Source: Tanypteryx hageni
Taxonomy: Eukaryota; Arthropoda; Insecta; Odonata; Petaluridae
Assembly (NCBI GenBank): GCA_028673005.1
Contig: CM054116.1
Coordinates: forward strand, 36,924,854-36,988,853
Length of the DNA: 64,000 nucleotides
Reading direction: 5' to 3'
Shown one piece after another: positions 1-13,849 of this stretch. The notes beneath the pieces are model-generated. The model was not told the DNA's origin, searched no databases, and was given only the letters and a program-made list of their open reading frames with translations. A program made the position numbers and the translations under genes. Position 1 is the stretch's first letter, and the number at the start of each line of letters is the position of its first letter.

Positions 1-3000
1 TTATTCAGTTTGGATTTCGGTAGATTATAAGATAAACCCTTTATCCTCTTAAAAATACTCTAGTTTAATTAATTAATTATATATATATATATATTAAAAA
101 TTGATCTTAAATACGAAGTGAGCCCATAATGCAATTGATACATTTATTTCTCCGTCGTTTTTGTCATTACGGTCCTTATTTATCTGATATAGCAATATCC
201 ACGTTCTTCGAGCATAATTTTTGAAGAAAGCACCTTGCAATCACGTCAATAATTTATTTGGCCTCCAGTTTTTTGTAATCTTTCGACACAAGTGGTGAAG
301 TCAGCGTCGTGTTCAATTTGTCGTTCATTTGATTCTCTTGTTAAGTATAGAAATATATTATGTATCTCTGCTTTTCTTAAACCGCAACGTATGGTCTCGG
401 TTATTATAAATAATAATCTTGTGAAAGAAGACACTGGCGCAATTGATTTAGATATTTTCGGTTCTGCTTTCGTCGACATCATCAACTCTCAACTTCCCAC
501 GATAGGATCACTTCCTTCCCGTTAGTTTTTTACTCTCGATGTTTTCCTCTCCTTAAAGGGCCGGTTTCGTGGCTCTCGATTCCCCTCCTTCCGTGTTATC
601 CCATCGTCCGTGGGACGTTTCTTCCAGCAGCGTGGGCCGTCGACCGCGATTCGTAGTCTGCGGACCTGCGAGTCCTCACTGTTAGGTTAGGGCTGAGTGA
701 GTGTGGGCGTTGCTTTTGGGCGTGGCTCTCGCTCGGATGACTGCTTGGTTGCCTAGGTTACCAGCGACGCTGTTTCCTCCAATGATGGAATCTCCGAAAT
801 ATCTTGTCTTGCAATATGGAATTCATCGAGATTACCGATTTGTTACGTCTTCGTTTTTTTCTTGGTCGTCTTGATCTCCTGAGATCATTCCATAGGCTGG
901 TAGGAGATATCGATTTTGAATCATACCTGCATGGTTGTCATTTTAAGATATTTAGGTTTATGATTTGAATTGACGATTTGGCGTTGATGCATAACTATCC
1001 AGTATGATATGACGCGAGAAAGATTTGAAGAATTAGAATTAATGAAGTACAACGTGTATAAACTCTAGTCTCTCGCTTTTACGTCTAATTATAACAATAG
1101 TTTCTGAGGCCTCTTTTCTCGAGAATGCGGCGTATTCAATAGATTCTATATGTATTATTCCAGAGAATGTTTTGGAATCTTGCAGTTATGCATTTATACG
1201 AACTGTTATTTACTGAACGGCTAGTTGGTGGAAGATTAATAAAACTAGATAGAAACATTTAAAAGAAAAAAGTAACAAGTCTTGCTGTCAATTTCGAACG
1301 AAGTGGAACAAAAAGATAAGAAATTAATAGCAAATAATAATTATCGAGCTTCCCCTGGTGCCAGATTCCAGTTGATGAATTCCGCTATTGTTGAATCATT
1401 ACTGATGGCAACTGCTTCGTAGCCAAAATCCGTATCAAGTTTTTCCAACTGGTTAATGGATATTGGTGCTGCCCATTTCATCAATTTAATGGCAGACGTT
1501 TCTTTTTCATTTTATCAAATCGTGGTTAAAATGATTTTGCTCCATATTTATCGAGATACATTTTTGGTGAAATATGTTCTGCGCCATTTTGGATTATATT
1601 TGTTCTTGCTGTTCGTATAGCGTGACTACTTGACTCCTAGAATACGACGGCTGAGAGATAAGGGAGCCCTTTTACACAGCTGAATTCATTCATTATCGCC
1701 TACCCATCGACGAGCAAAGTGCCATTAAAAGTTCGCGGCGTTCCATAAAAAGAAAACGAATCGTTGAAGTTTTCTCAGTGGATACTGCTAAGAAAGGAAA
1801 TCGATCTTTCGTCTCCATTATGTTAGTCTAATGACACGCGATTATCGCTATTAGTGGTGAAATTTAATTTCTTTGTTGATCCTATCATGTAAATTTTTCC
1901 TGCGATCACTATTATTGCGACATGAAAACGATTGAATTTTAAAAAGTTGTCTCTTTATGGCGATTTATATACCTGTCAATTTAAGATATTTTATGATTTT
2001 CCTCTATAGAGATCGTTGTAAACATAAAATAAACGATCTCCATTAGTTATTAATTAAGTTTCCTGAAATTTGGAAATCGCCCATTTTCTTTTCAACCAGC
2101 TTTCCAGATATCCACGTCTAATGCTTTGTTATTTCATTTGCGTAATCACATTGCTAATACGTATTATTCTTGTTTAATCTCAATTTCATTTAATTAGTCT
2201 TTTATTTAACAATGGAAATTTCTCGGTAAAATATCATCGAAGCTGTTTAACTGTGTCACTCATATTTTAATCGTATACGTTAATGTGATAATATGTTCTT
2301 CACAGATTAATTTATTTAAGAAGTGAATCTCTGAATGTTGACATTGTTTTATTGCATATTTATCATATCGATACGGGATTCAATATTCGCTCATGACTAT
2401 ATTCATGACTAAGTCTTTATTCGAACTCCCATGGCTTTGGAAACCGTCTTGCGTTAGACTATTTGCCAATTTATATTTGGTGTGCCACGAAGTTGAGAAA
2501 ACATATATAAAGGTAAAGTGATCTGATGTTTCCTTAGTTGGGATAAATCGGGAAGTGTAATGTTGGGAAAATTTATCCTTACATCCAATGAGATAGTAAT
2601 TACGGGTTAAAGGAACCTACCGTCAATGTTGACATACTGCTTTTAAGTTCTAAATGTTTATCTATTTATTGGTCGAAACATTCCTTTTGAGTGTTATCTA
2701 AATTGTTATGATTGTGATAGATGTGCCTTATATTTTGTAACCATTTTGCATGAAGAGCCTATATAAACTTATCAGCGAGTAAGTTAATGAGGTTTAATTG
2801 TAATTTAAATGCAGCTGTTACCAAATGTTATGCATCTGCGACCCCTCTTACGGCAGCCGATCTTGTCGCTACCGTATATCCATTTACCGTTAAATATAAA
2901 ATGAGAGTGGAACATTACAGAAAATCATGATTTTTGTCAAGATTAATAATGAAGTATCTAACATTATTCAACCAAAGTTATCGAAAAATAAAATATTCTA

Positions 3001-4139
3001 ACTTCGCGACCCCCGGTTTTTGGATTCCACGGGGTTAATGTATCCCAGAGTATTGTCTTACGAAATTTATGTTAATCAGCCAACATTTCCGAGTATTGCT
3101 TCAAAATAGCAAATGGTGGTTTTAAATAATCTTCAGTCCTTGATTTATTGACAAATTTTCATGTCAGAGTTTTATATCCTTCAATTGGTTCTTGATTCAC
3201 TCTTCTCAGTCTAATTCTCTTATTCACATTATAATTGCCATTATCCCTCCAAAATTCATATTCTGTTGGTAGGTTCGGCAAAAAAAATGAGTTGCATACC
3301 AAAGCTTTAAATTATTCAATGTGATTTACAAATTTAAGCGCGTGATATTTCGTTGACTATTTTATAATCGAGTTTTCTTAATGGCTGAGTTTTAGGATAT
3401 TTTTTTCGTCTATTTGAATGAGCGGACATTGATGTGGGCGATTGATTTTGATGGCTCGTCTTCTATTTGATTCGTTTCGGTACAGCGTTTCTCTCGATTT
3501 TCTCCGGTCCACTTCACATATAAATTACGGTGAGTGCATCATTGATTTTTTATTATTGGAATCAACCTTCTCAGAGAGGCTACTTCATTTCTCTTCAGCG
3601 AGATGTTTTTCTATCACTTTCATTTCGTTTAAATACCATTTGTGTCTTTAAATTTAAAAAATTTTTTGGGAAAGAGGATTACCCAAAATTTCGAATGGAA
3701 TGCCAAAACTAAATTTCGACCAAGTGATTTTGAGTTGCATGAAATCCATGTTAAACTTAATTGTTGCCAATTCGGGATAAAAAGTAGTGCTGTAATATTT
3801 ATATAGATAAATTGAATCTTCATATTAGGGTTATGTTCGTTCATCACTTATAACGAAAAATGCAGGTAGAGCGAATGACATGGTCATAAACGTCTGAATA
3901 TGGCAAAATGTCTAAAAATGACAATGCTTTTGATTGAATGGTCTTTATAATATTCATCGCAAATATTTGCATTTATTTATGCTTCTTGGCACATGTGTCC
4001 TATTACACTTTACTGAATTTTTTATACCGATTCTTAGATAATGCTAGATTATTTAATTTTTACACAATCTATAAAAGGCAGTTTTCTTTGGTTGTTCGAG
4101 TAGATGTCTAAGCATAGTAAATTCACCAGCAAGAAAAAC
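1..4139. other. Non-coding stretch, no gene recognised
   Basis: Mostly AT-rich sequence with CpGs retained. A GC-richer patch at about 540-780 contains an initiator-like TCACT context and two TTAGG-like pentamers, too few to be telomeric. The tract 2830-3060 has two GCGACCCC stretches reminiscent of hAT ends, but both face the same way and no element could be delimited. Short open frames here show no family resemblance. Confidence 0.5.
66..95. repeat. AT-rich simple repeat
   Basis: TTAA repeats followed by alternating TA. Ordinary low-complexity DNA. Confidence 0.8.
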
Positions 4140-4990
4140 TCGAAAGAGAAGAACGCGCTGTGACCTGAAAGGCTTCCAGTATCGACCCGTCGTTCTAAAC
4201 CCACTGGTAGACGACACCTGCCCTGGGCCGATGCGTCTATCTGGGAGTTATTTTTAATATTCTTTCGAAGATGGTGCGTTTATCACGTTTTATTGAGCAC
4301 CTCGATATACATCCCATTTTATGCAAGCTGAGCGCCAAGGAAAGGGCACACGTCATGATATAGATGATAGATACAAAGTTGATATCTTTTTTGAGTTGTT
4401 AAGCTTCTTTGTGGATCGAAGTCCGCAAAGATGCATGCCGTGATATTAAAGTTGGTATCATCGATTCATGTAGTTGCGGCGCGATGGTTGTACTGTCAAC
4501 GGAGGTTCATCGACCCCCCCCAAGTGTTGGGAATTCACTGTACGTCGTTGCCTCCTCGCACGCTTCTCACCCCCTTTACGGGGTGCATCTCTCTCTTTTT
4601 GGCGCAACAGGTGTCGGCAGTGGTCACGGAAGATGTTTTGCAGACGCTAAACTATTTACCCGGAGGACCCTTCGTCAATGGGGTACTCATCTTTCCGTCT
4701 CTCTTCATTAGCCAAGGGTATTTTTCTCATGCTAAGAACTTGAATATGTGAAACGGATGCGTGAGAAGTCACTCTAGTTCTCCTCTTAAGGTTACTTGCC
4801 CCGTTTATTGGTCGGTGACGGAATACGTGAACCCGGACGCAGATGACGTACTTCTTTACCCGAGTAACAAAAAAAGTTACTTTCGGCTTATTTACTTCCT
4901 GTTTGCGTTCGCCACTGTGACTTGCGACAACTCGAATGCCACAGGAGAGCCCTGGGTTTTATTTCTAAATTTTTATCGATGTTAGAAATC
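4140..4990. promoter_or_regulatory. GC-richer, CpG-retaining island
   Basis: An 850-bp patch clearly richer in G+C than its flanks, with many CpGs. It contains two overlapping open frames of about 100 codons that match nothing I recognise and are probably by-products of base composition. Regulatory role is an inference from composition only. Confidence 0.3.
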
Positions 4991-5429
4991 AGGTGTCTTA
5001 AGGTGTCCGGGAAAGTTATTCACTAATAAGTGTGTCAGCCCACGTCTGTGGTGTAGTACAACTACAGCTGTACTGGAGACGGTGTTTTCATAATTCATAA
5101 GCGCTTCAATACTAATTAACCTCCAAATGTATCATTTGTTTGCTAGACTAGACGGAGAAAACATCTGCCCTTGAATCGCGAAATATAGTGAAAAATGTAA
5201 ACACTAGAGGCTTGTTGTCGTTGAAATATCCCTTATAGACATGATTTCTGGTAATAAACAACCCATCGACTCACAAAAATACCGATCAGTTATTGGATGG
5301 TTTTACTCAAACTTTCTCTGCGAGAGGTGAATTAACCCTTCTTTACTTCCGACGCTTGACTGTTACGCGGTTACTTCCGACGGGTCTACAGGACCCATTT
5401 ATTTTATTATGTTTTTATGCGTTCTTTGC

Positions 5430-6060
5430 ATTAAGTAAACGCATATAGGGGAGGTCGTTTCCGTCGTCCGTCCGGATGTTAAAACTCTGAAACCGCTGGA
5501 CCTATTATGATGAAATTTGGTATTGGGGAGTTTTGCCAAAATTGGTCGACCAATTTCAATTTTGGTTAAAATCGGACAACAATTATGATCACTTTATATG
5601 ACCTATAAATAGTTCACAATGTTCCATTGTTTCAACTCGGGAACCGCTCGATGTATTTTGATGAAATTTGGTATTGGGGAGTTTTTCTAAAATTGGCAAA
5701 TTGATTCCAATTCTGGTTAAAATCGGACAACAATGACGACCACTTTACATGAAGACCTACCTACATGTAGTTTACAATGTCCCTTTGTTCGACTTGGGAA
5801 CCGCTTGACATATTGTGATGAAATTTGGTATTGAGTAGTTTTGTTAAAATTAATTGACCGATTCCAATTTTGGTTAAAATCGGACAATAAGTACGACTAC
5901 TTTATTGGAGACCTACATGTATTTCACAACGTACCTCGCTTGCTTCTCGTTAAATTCTCATCTGAGCGAAAAATATTGAGAACATTGTGAAATCTCAAAG
6001 AACGCATTTGGAAACTCCGTGTACTCCGACACGGAGTACACCTTTCCAGTCTTGTTTTGT
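5430..6060. repeat. Dispersed repeat with three ~150-bp monomers and end hairpin
   Basis: Three tandem copies of a monomer marked by GATGAAATTTGGTATTG at 5509, 5660 and 5817 (spacing 151 and 157), each followed by GGTTAAAATCGGACAA. The right end carries a hairpin (GTGTACTCC...GGAGTACAC) followed by CTTTCCAGTCTTG. This end resembles those of the repeats at 29659 and 34361. Internal minisatellite plus terminal hairpin is the layout of Helentron-associated elements (HINEs); that assignment is inference. Confidence 0.6.
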
Positions 6061-7073
6061 TATGAAATAAGTTAATAAAATAAAAAAGGTTATGTATATC
6101 TCAAAACGGTTTATTTTTTAAGGAGAAATACAAGTTATTTCTTTGAATAGCGCGATGGGCATGCTTTTATGGCACATTATTAACATTTTTTATTATTTTA
6201 TTGTAAAATTTTCCTTCGACGTTCAATAGCCATTGTAGCCATAAATTACGTTAATTTATTTACTTGAAAATCCAAACTAATCGTTGCTATAGACAGCAGT
6301 TTTCTTATAATTTACCGCAGCAAATCCTTCTAATGTGGTCATTTTGGATTTTCTCCTTCCCAAAAGATTAGGGATACATACCGGTTTGTAATGCTTATGT
6401 TTCGTCTTGAGTCTAGACTCTAGATTTACTTAATCTCAAGTTTTATTATGAATAGTGAATTCATTAAAAGCTAAGACAAATAATAAACTAACATTCTCGG
6501 TTGTTAAGTTGGCTTTTGGAGCCTAAAGATTATTTATCGGTCACAATAGTAATTGCGTCAGTAAGCTTTTGGCAACCATACATTGCTACAACCTAAAATC
6601 ACATTTTAATTTATCGAATAAAAAAATACAATATTTGCTGCATCATGTTGCTTTGAAAAATTCATATGCAGCGTGTTGATCCGAAACAAATTTCTTGGAA
6701 GGTAGGAAGCAAACGCTAAGATTCGTTAAACGAATCGACCCTTCACGGGAAATCATCATACACCCTTCGTACGTGAGGGTCTGGTGTGCACATATTCTGA
6801 ATTTAAAATTTCATTTGGACTTTTTTCATTTATTGTACCGGACTGTTTTGTTTTGGACCAAATATTTCTGTAATAAATGTGCGAGGCACTGTCACTTGTG
6901 TTAAATTTCAACTTTTAATTTTGTGCGAGACTATAAACGAACGGATGTTTTTAATTGGAGCTCATTCGATTACGTTTTTTCCATTACAAATTAATTCAAA
7001 TAGAAAATTGGGATTGATGAATACGTGCGAAAGTACTTTCTTCGTTTTCAAATATTTGAAAGGAGGGTTTTAG
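6061..7073. other. Non-coding stretch
   Basis: AT-rich, no gene, RNA or repeat that I can delimit. Confidence 0.5.
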
Positions 7074-7760
7074 GTGAGAAAATCCAATGACTGGCAGCAG
7101 GATTTTTTCGTTTTGTCCCCGTTCACCCGGAATTCCTCCTTTCTTTGGAAAGCATCCTCGTGCAGTTTGTCCCATTCCGATTCACTTATTCCGCTACGTT
7201 ATGGAGTTTTTTCTCCCGTTCTAACCGGCGTCTGCTGCGCTCCTTTGAGATGCACACCACGTTGGGTCCTCTTCGCCTGTCTTCCTCCCTTCTTTCCTCC
7301 CCCCTCCACCGTCCCATGTTGTTTTCCCGTCTTCCCCTCCCTCCTCTTCCACTCCTTTACATTCCCAACGATCACGTCACGGTCGCCACTCAAGAGTTGC
7401 CGTGCACAATCGCAGGAAGGAAGGCGCGCGCTCCCCTCCCCTCTCTTTTTCCATCCCACCCAGTCCCATCTGCCAACCCTCTTATAAGAATACTCGCCCT
7501 CATCCCCTGAGGGAAATGTTCACACCCCTCGCCTTCATTCTCCCGCTCGCGCTGTGGCGTTATGAAAACCCTTTAGTTGTGTCCGGCTCCTCCTCGCCGT
7601 CTTCCTCTTCTACGAATAGTTGGTCGCGGTCGCTTTGGTCGATTTCTCGCCGTTTTATTCCCCTCGACGTAACATAAAGAGGTAAATGCGAATTCCCGAA
7701 TCGAGAGGGGGCGTGGCGCTTTGTTTTAATACGTCCCGCCGCCGGTTTGTTTGTACTGGA
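7074..7760. promoter_or_regulatory. Pyrimidine-rich GC island
   Basis: Strongly C+T-rich on the + strand (about 7230-7620), with CpGs retained and a GGGGGCGTGGC box near 7708. Overlapping open frames in three + frames and one minus frame are explained by the lack of A-rich stops, and none resembles a protein family. Candidate promoter or enhancer by composition. Confidence 0.35.
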
Positions 7761-8629
7761 AATAGCGTTATCGCGAACTCATATCTTTCGAGTGTTGCGG
7801 TGGTATGTTTTTGTATTTAGTTTTTTGAGTAAGGCTCTTGACTCAAGTGCGCGTCAATTATTGGGATTTCACAGTTAACATTTTTGCGCGCAAGGATACC
7901 GATTTCTCTCCGGCTGTGGAAATATGAACCTACATTCGTAAATGGGTCTGTAATATAAATTTTGTCGTTTTGTTTTGTCTGAAGAACTTTAAATCGCCGA
8001 GGATTTTAGCGGCTGTCGTCATCTATTATTGCTAAAGAGATGTCGTTTAGATATTTAATATATAAAAAGCTGAATGTTAGCATTTACCAATTGTATTTTT
8101 TTAGACGATACCTATTTAGGTTTTATGTTGTAATTCTCTCAATCAATTCTGGTTTTTCTTGCTGTGGAATTTACTATCTGTTGAATTCTTTATTATAGCA
8201 AAAACTTGTCATACATGGCTGTTTACTAAGACATCAGCCTCTTTGTTTATTGTGATTCAATTATCTGATTTTCTTTGTCCTTCAAGTTGAAATGGTATAA
8301 TTTCTACAAATTATAAGAAATTTATTGCATTTAGTGCTCTAAATGCCAGTAGACCAATCTTATGCGTAATCTCGTCAAAGCAATTTAATTTACGAGGTAA
8401 AATAAATTGCATAAGTGCTTTCTATTTATTAATTATTCAAATGTACTCTATATCTTTTTTGTTGCACGTATCCAGTTGGAGTTCCACCACATATATATAT
8501 TCTTGTAACAGTGACTCCCCTCCTTGATCCTTTCAATTGATACTAAGATACGACTATAACTATTTATTTGCGGTTATCTATCCTTGGTCTGCGTTTAATT
8601 TAACGTAACCTTCAAACGTTCTTGGTGCA
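7761..8629. other. Non-coding stretch
   Basis: AT-rich, nothing recognised. Confidence 0.5.
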
Positions 8630-9440
8630 TGCCTGTCTCTTGGATCTCCCGTCTTTTTTCCTCCATTCTTTCGATTCTCCCCTCTCCTTGCCTCCTCCGC
8701 CTCTTTTAACATCTTTGTCCCGCCATCATTCCCTTTAAAGCTCCTCCTGCAGCCTCTACATTCTCGATAGTTGAGTGAGTTGGCGTGGCAGTTTCTCCGA
8801 CCGCGAGCCCGAGGATTCGATTCCCACCTTGGGCAAGGACGTCTATGACAAATTTATTGAGTATTCACAGTCTAACGCCATCGGTTCCCTGCCCTTATCT
8901 CTGCCACCAAATGGATGGGATAACCTCTGCGGAGTTTTCTCTCTCTCCCATTTCATCCTTGACCATCTTTCTACCTATTCGCAGCCATCTCCGAAAACAT
9001 CTTTTCGTTCCCACCTCTCCTAAAAATCACCGGTATCTCCTCGCGTCAGACCGCCTCAAATCCTCCTCTTCACGCGACCGTTCTTCTCACTCTATCCTCC
9101 TCTCTCTCTCTCTCCCACCTTTTTACGTGTGCTTCCCCCTGGAAGTGTCTTTCGTTGCGTAATCTTAATTTGCATAAACTGCTCCGCCTCCTTTTCATTC
9201 GCTTACATACGCACGGCTAGCGTCAGATCATGCGTCGTTCTCTTGATCTCGTGCGCAGAAACCCTCTTCAAAATTCGTGATGTGCTTAAATGACTCCATA
9301 ACAGTCTCGATATTTCCGTCTGTGACATTGCACTTGGAAGTCATTGCTTGCTCGTCGACCCTTCTGATAAGCTTCACCAGGATTTCAACCCGAATTCGAA
9401 GGTCATTCCCTCTCTCCCCGCTAAAATGTCGGGCGGTTTT
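8630..9440. promoter_or_regulatory. Pyrimidine-rich GC island
   Basis: C+T-rich on the + strand with a short TC repeat near 9098-9116, CpG-retaining. Open frames across it are composition artefacts as far as I can tell. Confidence 0.35.
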
Positions 9441-9672
9441 GACACAGGTGGTTGGCTATTAAAATTGCGACACTAATTCTTATAAATGAGCTTCAGTTTT
9501 AACGGGCAAGTCTCTTGCCTAAACTTGGCAACAAGCTGCGAAAAAAATGCCAACGCATATTTAATTTGACCATAAATTTAATAATTTTAAAAGTAATTTT
9601 TATGGTACAGACAGTGGTGACTTGTAATTAAAAAAAAACATGCAAGATAACCTTCCTAAAGTAAGAGGTAAA

Positions 9673-10206
9673 AGCACGTTTTCTTAAAAACATTCAGGGA
9701 TCTGGTTTGCCTCCCCCTTTGGGGAGGGGACAACCTGTACCGTTGGAATGTAGATTCTCACTAGACCTACCCATGCGTGAAAAAAATCACTCTAGCTTCA
9801 GTAGTTTGGCTACAATATTATTTCCGAGTTTTGAATTTTCCGAATTTCTAGTCACCTAGCGGAAATTCTATGAACTAATCCAATCACTGGAAAATTCATA
9901 GATTAACAAGAGCTATCTAATTCAAAAATAAATTTTCCAAATAACTCCAATAGTTTGGCTACAATACCATGTGGAAATTAAGATTTTTTCCGATTTTGGG
10001 ACCACCTAGTGGAAAATCGAATAACTATTTAGGAAATTCAATCGATAAAAACTCGTAGATTGATAAGAGCTATCAAATTCAAAAAGAATTTTCTAAATAT
10101 CTCGTAAAACAAAAACGTTGATTGTCCACAGATGGACAGACAGATGGAAAGACGAACAGACATAGTGATTACATAAGCACGTTTTTCTCTTTTAAGAAAC
10201 CGTGCT
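9673..10206. mobile_element. Non-autonomous repeat with inverted ends and two ~149-bp monomers
   Basis: Ends are imperfect inverted repeats: AGCACGTTTTCTTAAAAA on the left and TTTTAAGAAACCGTGCT on the right. The last 31 bp also fold on themselves (AGCACG...CGTGCT). Inside are two degenerate direct repeats beginning AGTTTGGCTACAATA at 9803 and 9952. A GACAGACAGATGG tract lies near the right end. No target duplication is obvious. Class uncertain; HINE-like or a MITE. Confidence 0.6.
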
Positions 10207-12459
10207 AATAATCAAAGGAACATTTAATTTTATAATTTTTCTGTGTCTGTTAATTGTGGAAAAATTAGCTTTTGTGAAGCGTTTCCGGACACTTGGGTGC
10301 GTTTTTCTGTTTTCCCCATTTTCATTTGATTTGTATAGTAATAAGACGAAAATAAAAGAAAACCAATAATTTTCGTCTATTAGGTCTTACATTTGGTCAT
10401 TTATCCTGTAAACGTATAGTCCGTTAATTAAGCTTTAAAATGTCCTCATTTTCATTAGTAGCGTCGACTTTTTGCTCCTATATTGGTTCTCTTTAAGCTC
10501 AATTTGAGCGGAATTTTTGTGAGATACGCTTCAGCGCCCCTTCCCGCGCCTCTTCCCGCGAATAAATTACGCGGGAACAAAGGCCTTTAATGGAATTCCC
10601 ATTTAAGTATGGCTGACCGTTGCGGTGGGATGAGAGAAATATCTTGGTTCTATGGGTGAACTAGTATATTTTTCCGCTCGTTGTCTTGCCGAGTTTTTAT
10701 TAAATTGCCCATTCTTGCTTCTCCGATATGTTCCGAATTTAAAATTTTCCTCTTACTCTTTCCTCTTGACACCTTTTGATAGGCATTGTGGGCTATTAAT
10801 TTATCCGAAAATTACGCAGGGCTTTGTCACAGTTATCGGGGGAAACTATCTTTATTCGGACGCATTTAACATTTTCCACATTTTTATCGTTTTTGGTCGT
10901 ATAGTCTGTATATAGTCATAAAAAATTCCAATGGCGTTTTTTAGAGCATTGAGTGTTGGCGAAAATAAAAAAGAGGTCATGTAACTGCGTTTGCCTGATC
11001 GATTTTAGCGAGTGCTAAGTATGAGCAACTGGAAATCATGCCAATAAGTTTTCTCTTAGGATTCGCTCAACTCATCCGATATTTATTTTATCCAAAAATT
11101 TAAAGGGTATTTGTCAATTAACGGTAATCGAATGTTCTTATGATCTCAAGCAAAATATGTGGTTTCACCATATTTGTATATTGATGAAATTTTATTACCG
11201 TATAAATTTAGTGACAAAATTCCTTTTCATTTCGCGAATGCTTGCTGGCATTTTTTTATCCTTAAAATGTGTTCGAGGAATCCTTTCGTAGTTGGTTATA
11301 TTATGTATATCCTCTTAATAACAAACTTCAAGGAGTATGTATGTGACCAAGGTCGTTTCGTTTCCATCTCTCTGCCTTTCTGCTTTTACCCTTGCTCTCC
11401 TTTTCTGTACTTAAGATTGCACGTCTGTCGATTCTCTTGTCCGCAGGTAAATTTCGATTTGGAATAATTTTGAAGCATTCGTTTCTCCTCGGTACTGTTT
11501 CCTTTTCTGCCAGAAGAAATTGATCTCCAATTCCCAAATCTGGTATTGATGATTATCTCTAGTTGGGTTGGGTAGGATAATCCTTGGGCTAAAACAGATT
11601 ATACACCCCCCTGGCTTGATTTGGGGGGGCGGTGGGTACGTTAGGTATGGTTTTGGGATCTAAATATTATGTATAATTCATGTAAACAAAAGATATATTA
11701 ATGTAAAATCTATTTACCTTTGTACTTCTTTGTTTTCGTAGTTTTTTTTGGCGCGGGGAAAAGGAAACAGTACCTACCCTCTCTACTGTGCGATGTTCCG
11801 ATTGGAGAACCCTTTGGGGTTTAACGCTGATGTATTTCGCGAGAAAGTTGTAAATGCTCGTGCCCTTCCATATAGGGTTTTCTACCCATTTAAGCGAAGT
11901 GAAAGTGCTTCGCACATTTTAGCCTCCAGATTTTTGACGAATTTCGATTTTTCTGTTTTCAATTTTTTTTATTGATGTGCGATTTCAATTTGTTTATTTA
12001 GTTGCTTCACCAAGCGAATTTTGAAACTTCATCTACAGATTGGAAATGTTTTAACCTCAGTTCACAGGTCAATGACGTCTTTTGATGGTAATTGGAATAG
12101 TAATATTAAAGTATTTGTTTCATTGTTGCAATCCTCAGAGTTTTCCTCCCTCGTAAAGAGTTTCCTCCTGGTATGTAGGCATTATTGCATCTGTTGCTTT
12201 TTAAACTGTTTATTTATTAATCCGTTTTGTGTATGCGTTTTTGCTATGTATTTGTGTTGTTTGTATACTACTAAAATAGTGTTAGTAGCTAAGATTTAAA
12301 AAGAATCCTCAATTTTGGCAGTTTTGTCTTCTATGTGTTACTGTCTACTGTGGCAGAGAGTGTTTTAAAATCAGGCAGTCGTTCAAATCATGCAGTTCTT
12401 CGTGCTCAGTGGCTCTAAAATACGGCCGTATGCATAATTCAATATATAAAATACACCTG
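10207..12459. other. Non-coding stretch
   Basis: AT-rich, no gene recognised. A small C-run/G-run hairpin with a G-rich strand lies at about 11605-11640. Open frames here (up to ~100 codons) have no recognisable similarity. Confidence 0.5.
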
Positions 12460-12960
12460 GGTGGGAGAGATATCTTCTTATTCTTCATCGTTTTCGCCGC
12501 CCTTCATCGTGCCGCAGTTTGTCCATGTTGTCTCGTTGGAGCGAGGGAGGCAAATCACCCCCTCCCCCTCTCGCTCGTTCCCTTTTTGTGAAAAAACTCA
12601 CTGTGTAGTTTCTATCGCCCGCCTTTCACTTTCCTCATCCTCTCGCCAACGCAGCAGCTTCTCTCTCCCTTCCTCCTCTTGCTCGGATCTGCATCCTTCC
12701 GAGCCTCCCTTTGGTCGACTCCACTCCAGCGCGCGGAATCGCGGATCCGTGCCAAATCGGGTAATTGGGGCGCTCTCCTCCCCCTCTCCCTCCCATCCTC
12801 TTCCCTCTACCCAGATCCTCTAGCTCTGCTTGCCATCGCATAGAGGAGAGAGGGGCAGGGTGTGGCTTATGGGTATCTTCTCTCTTTCTCTTTCCTCAAT
12901 GGTTATAGTCCGAACCCTATTTAAGTCTCCCCCGCCTCCTTTCATTCCCGTTTACTTTCT
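12460..12960. promoter_or_regulatory. Pyrimidine-rich GC island
   Basis: Dense CTCCC/CTCTC tracts on the + strand with numerous CpGs. A 120-codon open frame across it is of low complexity (Ser/Pro/Arg-rich) and probably compositional. Confidence 0.35.
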
Positions 12961-13849
12961 GGAGCAACATCATTCGTCCGAAAATTAGTCCAGGAAAGCT
13001 TTTGATAACGAAAACCGGATTGTGCGAGGCTGTTTTTAAAGAATTTTAACGCGTTATGAATGCAGAGTTATTCAATTGGTGCTGACGCAGTGGGATTATA
13101 TTGCTGTGGATTTTTCGCTAACGATTCTATTGGAAACATGTTTGGCGTCATTTAGAGGATGTCGGCGCAAGTGGCCCTATATACTTATATTTAAAACGCG
13201 TTTACTTATTTTATAAATTAAATATACCGTTAAATGTGTTTAGGAATAATAGAAAAGTTGCGAAAACAGTGTATCCTCGCTCCCAATCAAAGTTTTACTT
13301 CCAAGGAAGAATTACCGATCTCACTTAATGGCTGAAGAAAAAATTGGAAAATAGTTTCTCCGATATCAGGAAAAAAGTTAGGAAAATCATGGTCTTCACA
13401 ACTCTTTTATGGGCATCGAAGAAACAGCTTTTCAGTCTTTTATCCGAAAATGTATGTAAATTTGCGTATAATATGTGCTGGTCATTCGTATATTTCTATT
13501 CTTACAGAAATTTTATGTAATTCTCCACTGGGTATATTTTATATTTTTCATCAGTTTTATCAGTTACTATATCCACAACTTAGTTCCAGTTCTCATGAGG
13601 TCATAATATTTCTACCAATATTATTTAGAATGTGACCTGTTGAAAACATGCATAGGTTTGGTGTTGACTTTTTTGTCTTAAGTTAACTTCTAGATAAAAA
13701 TAGCAAAAAAATTGATTCCTAATGGCCCAAGAAGGGAACATATTGTTCTAATCGCAGCCGTTTCCATCCCGTTTAATCCAGTAGCTCATATTTAGGCAGA
13801 ATTTTTCATTAGCTTTTCGGCGTAAAAAAGAGCGATGGAAACATATTTC
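12961..13849. other. Non-coding stretch
   Basis: AT-rich, nothing recognised. Confidence 0.5.

Noticed and set aside
678..695. TTAGG-like pentamers suggesting insect telomeric repeat
   Set aside because: Only two imperfect units in unique-looking DNA.
4409..4751. Candidate first CLASP exon
   Set aside because: Neither frame resembles the CLASP N-terminus and no coherent splice donor was seen.
7074..7677. Cluster of overlapping 90-140 codon open frames
   Set aside because: They lie in a CT-rich tract, occur in several frames at once, and have Pro/Ser/Leu-rich, low-complexity translations without family resemblance.
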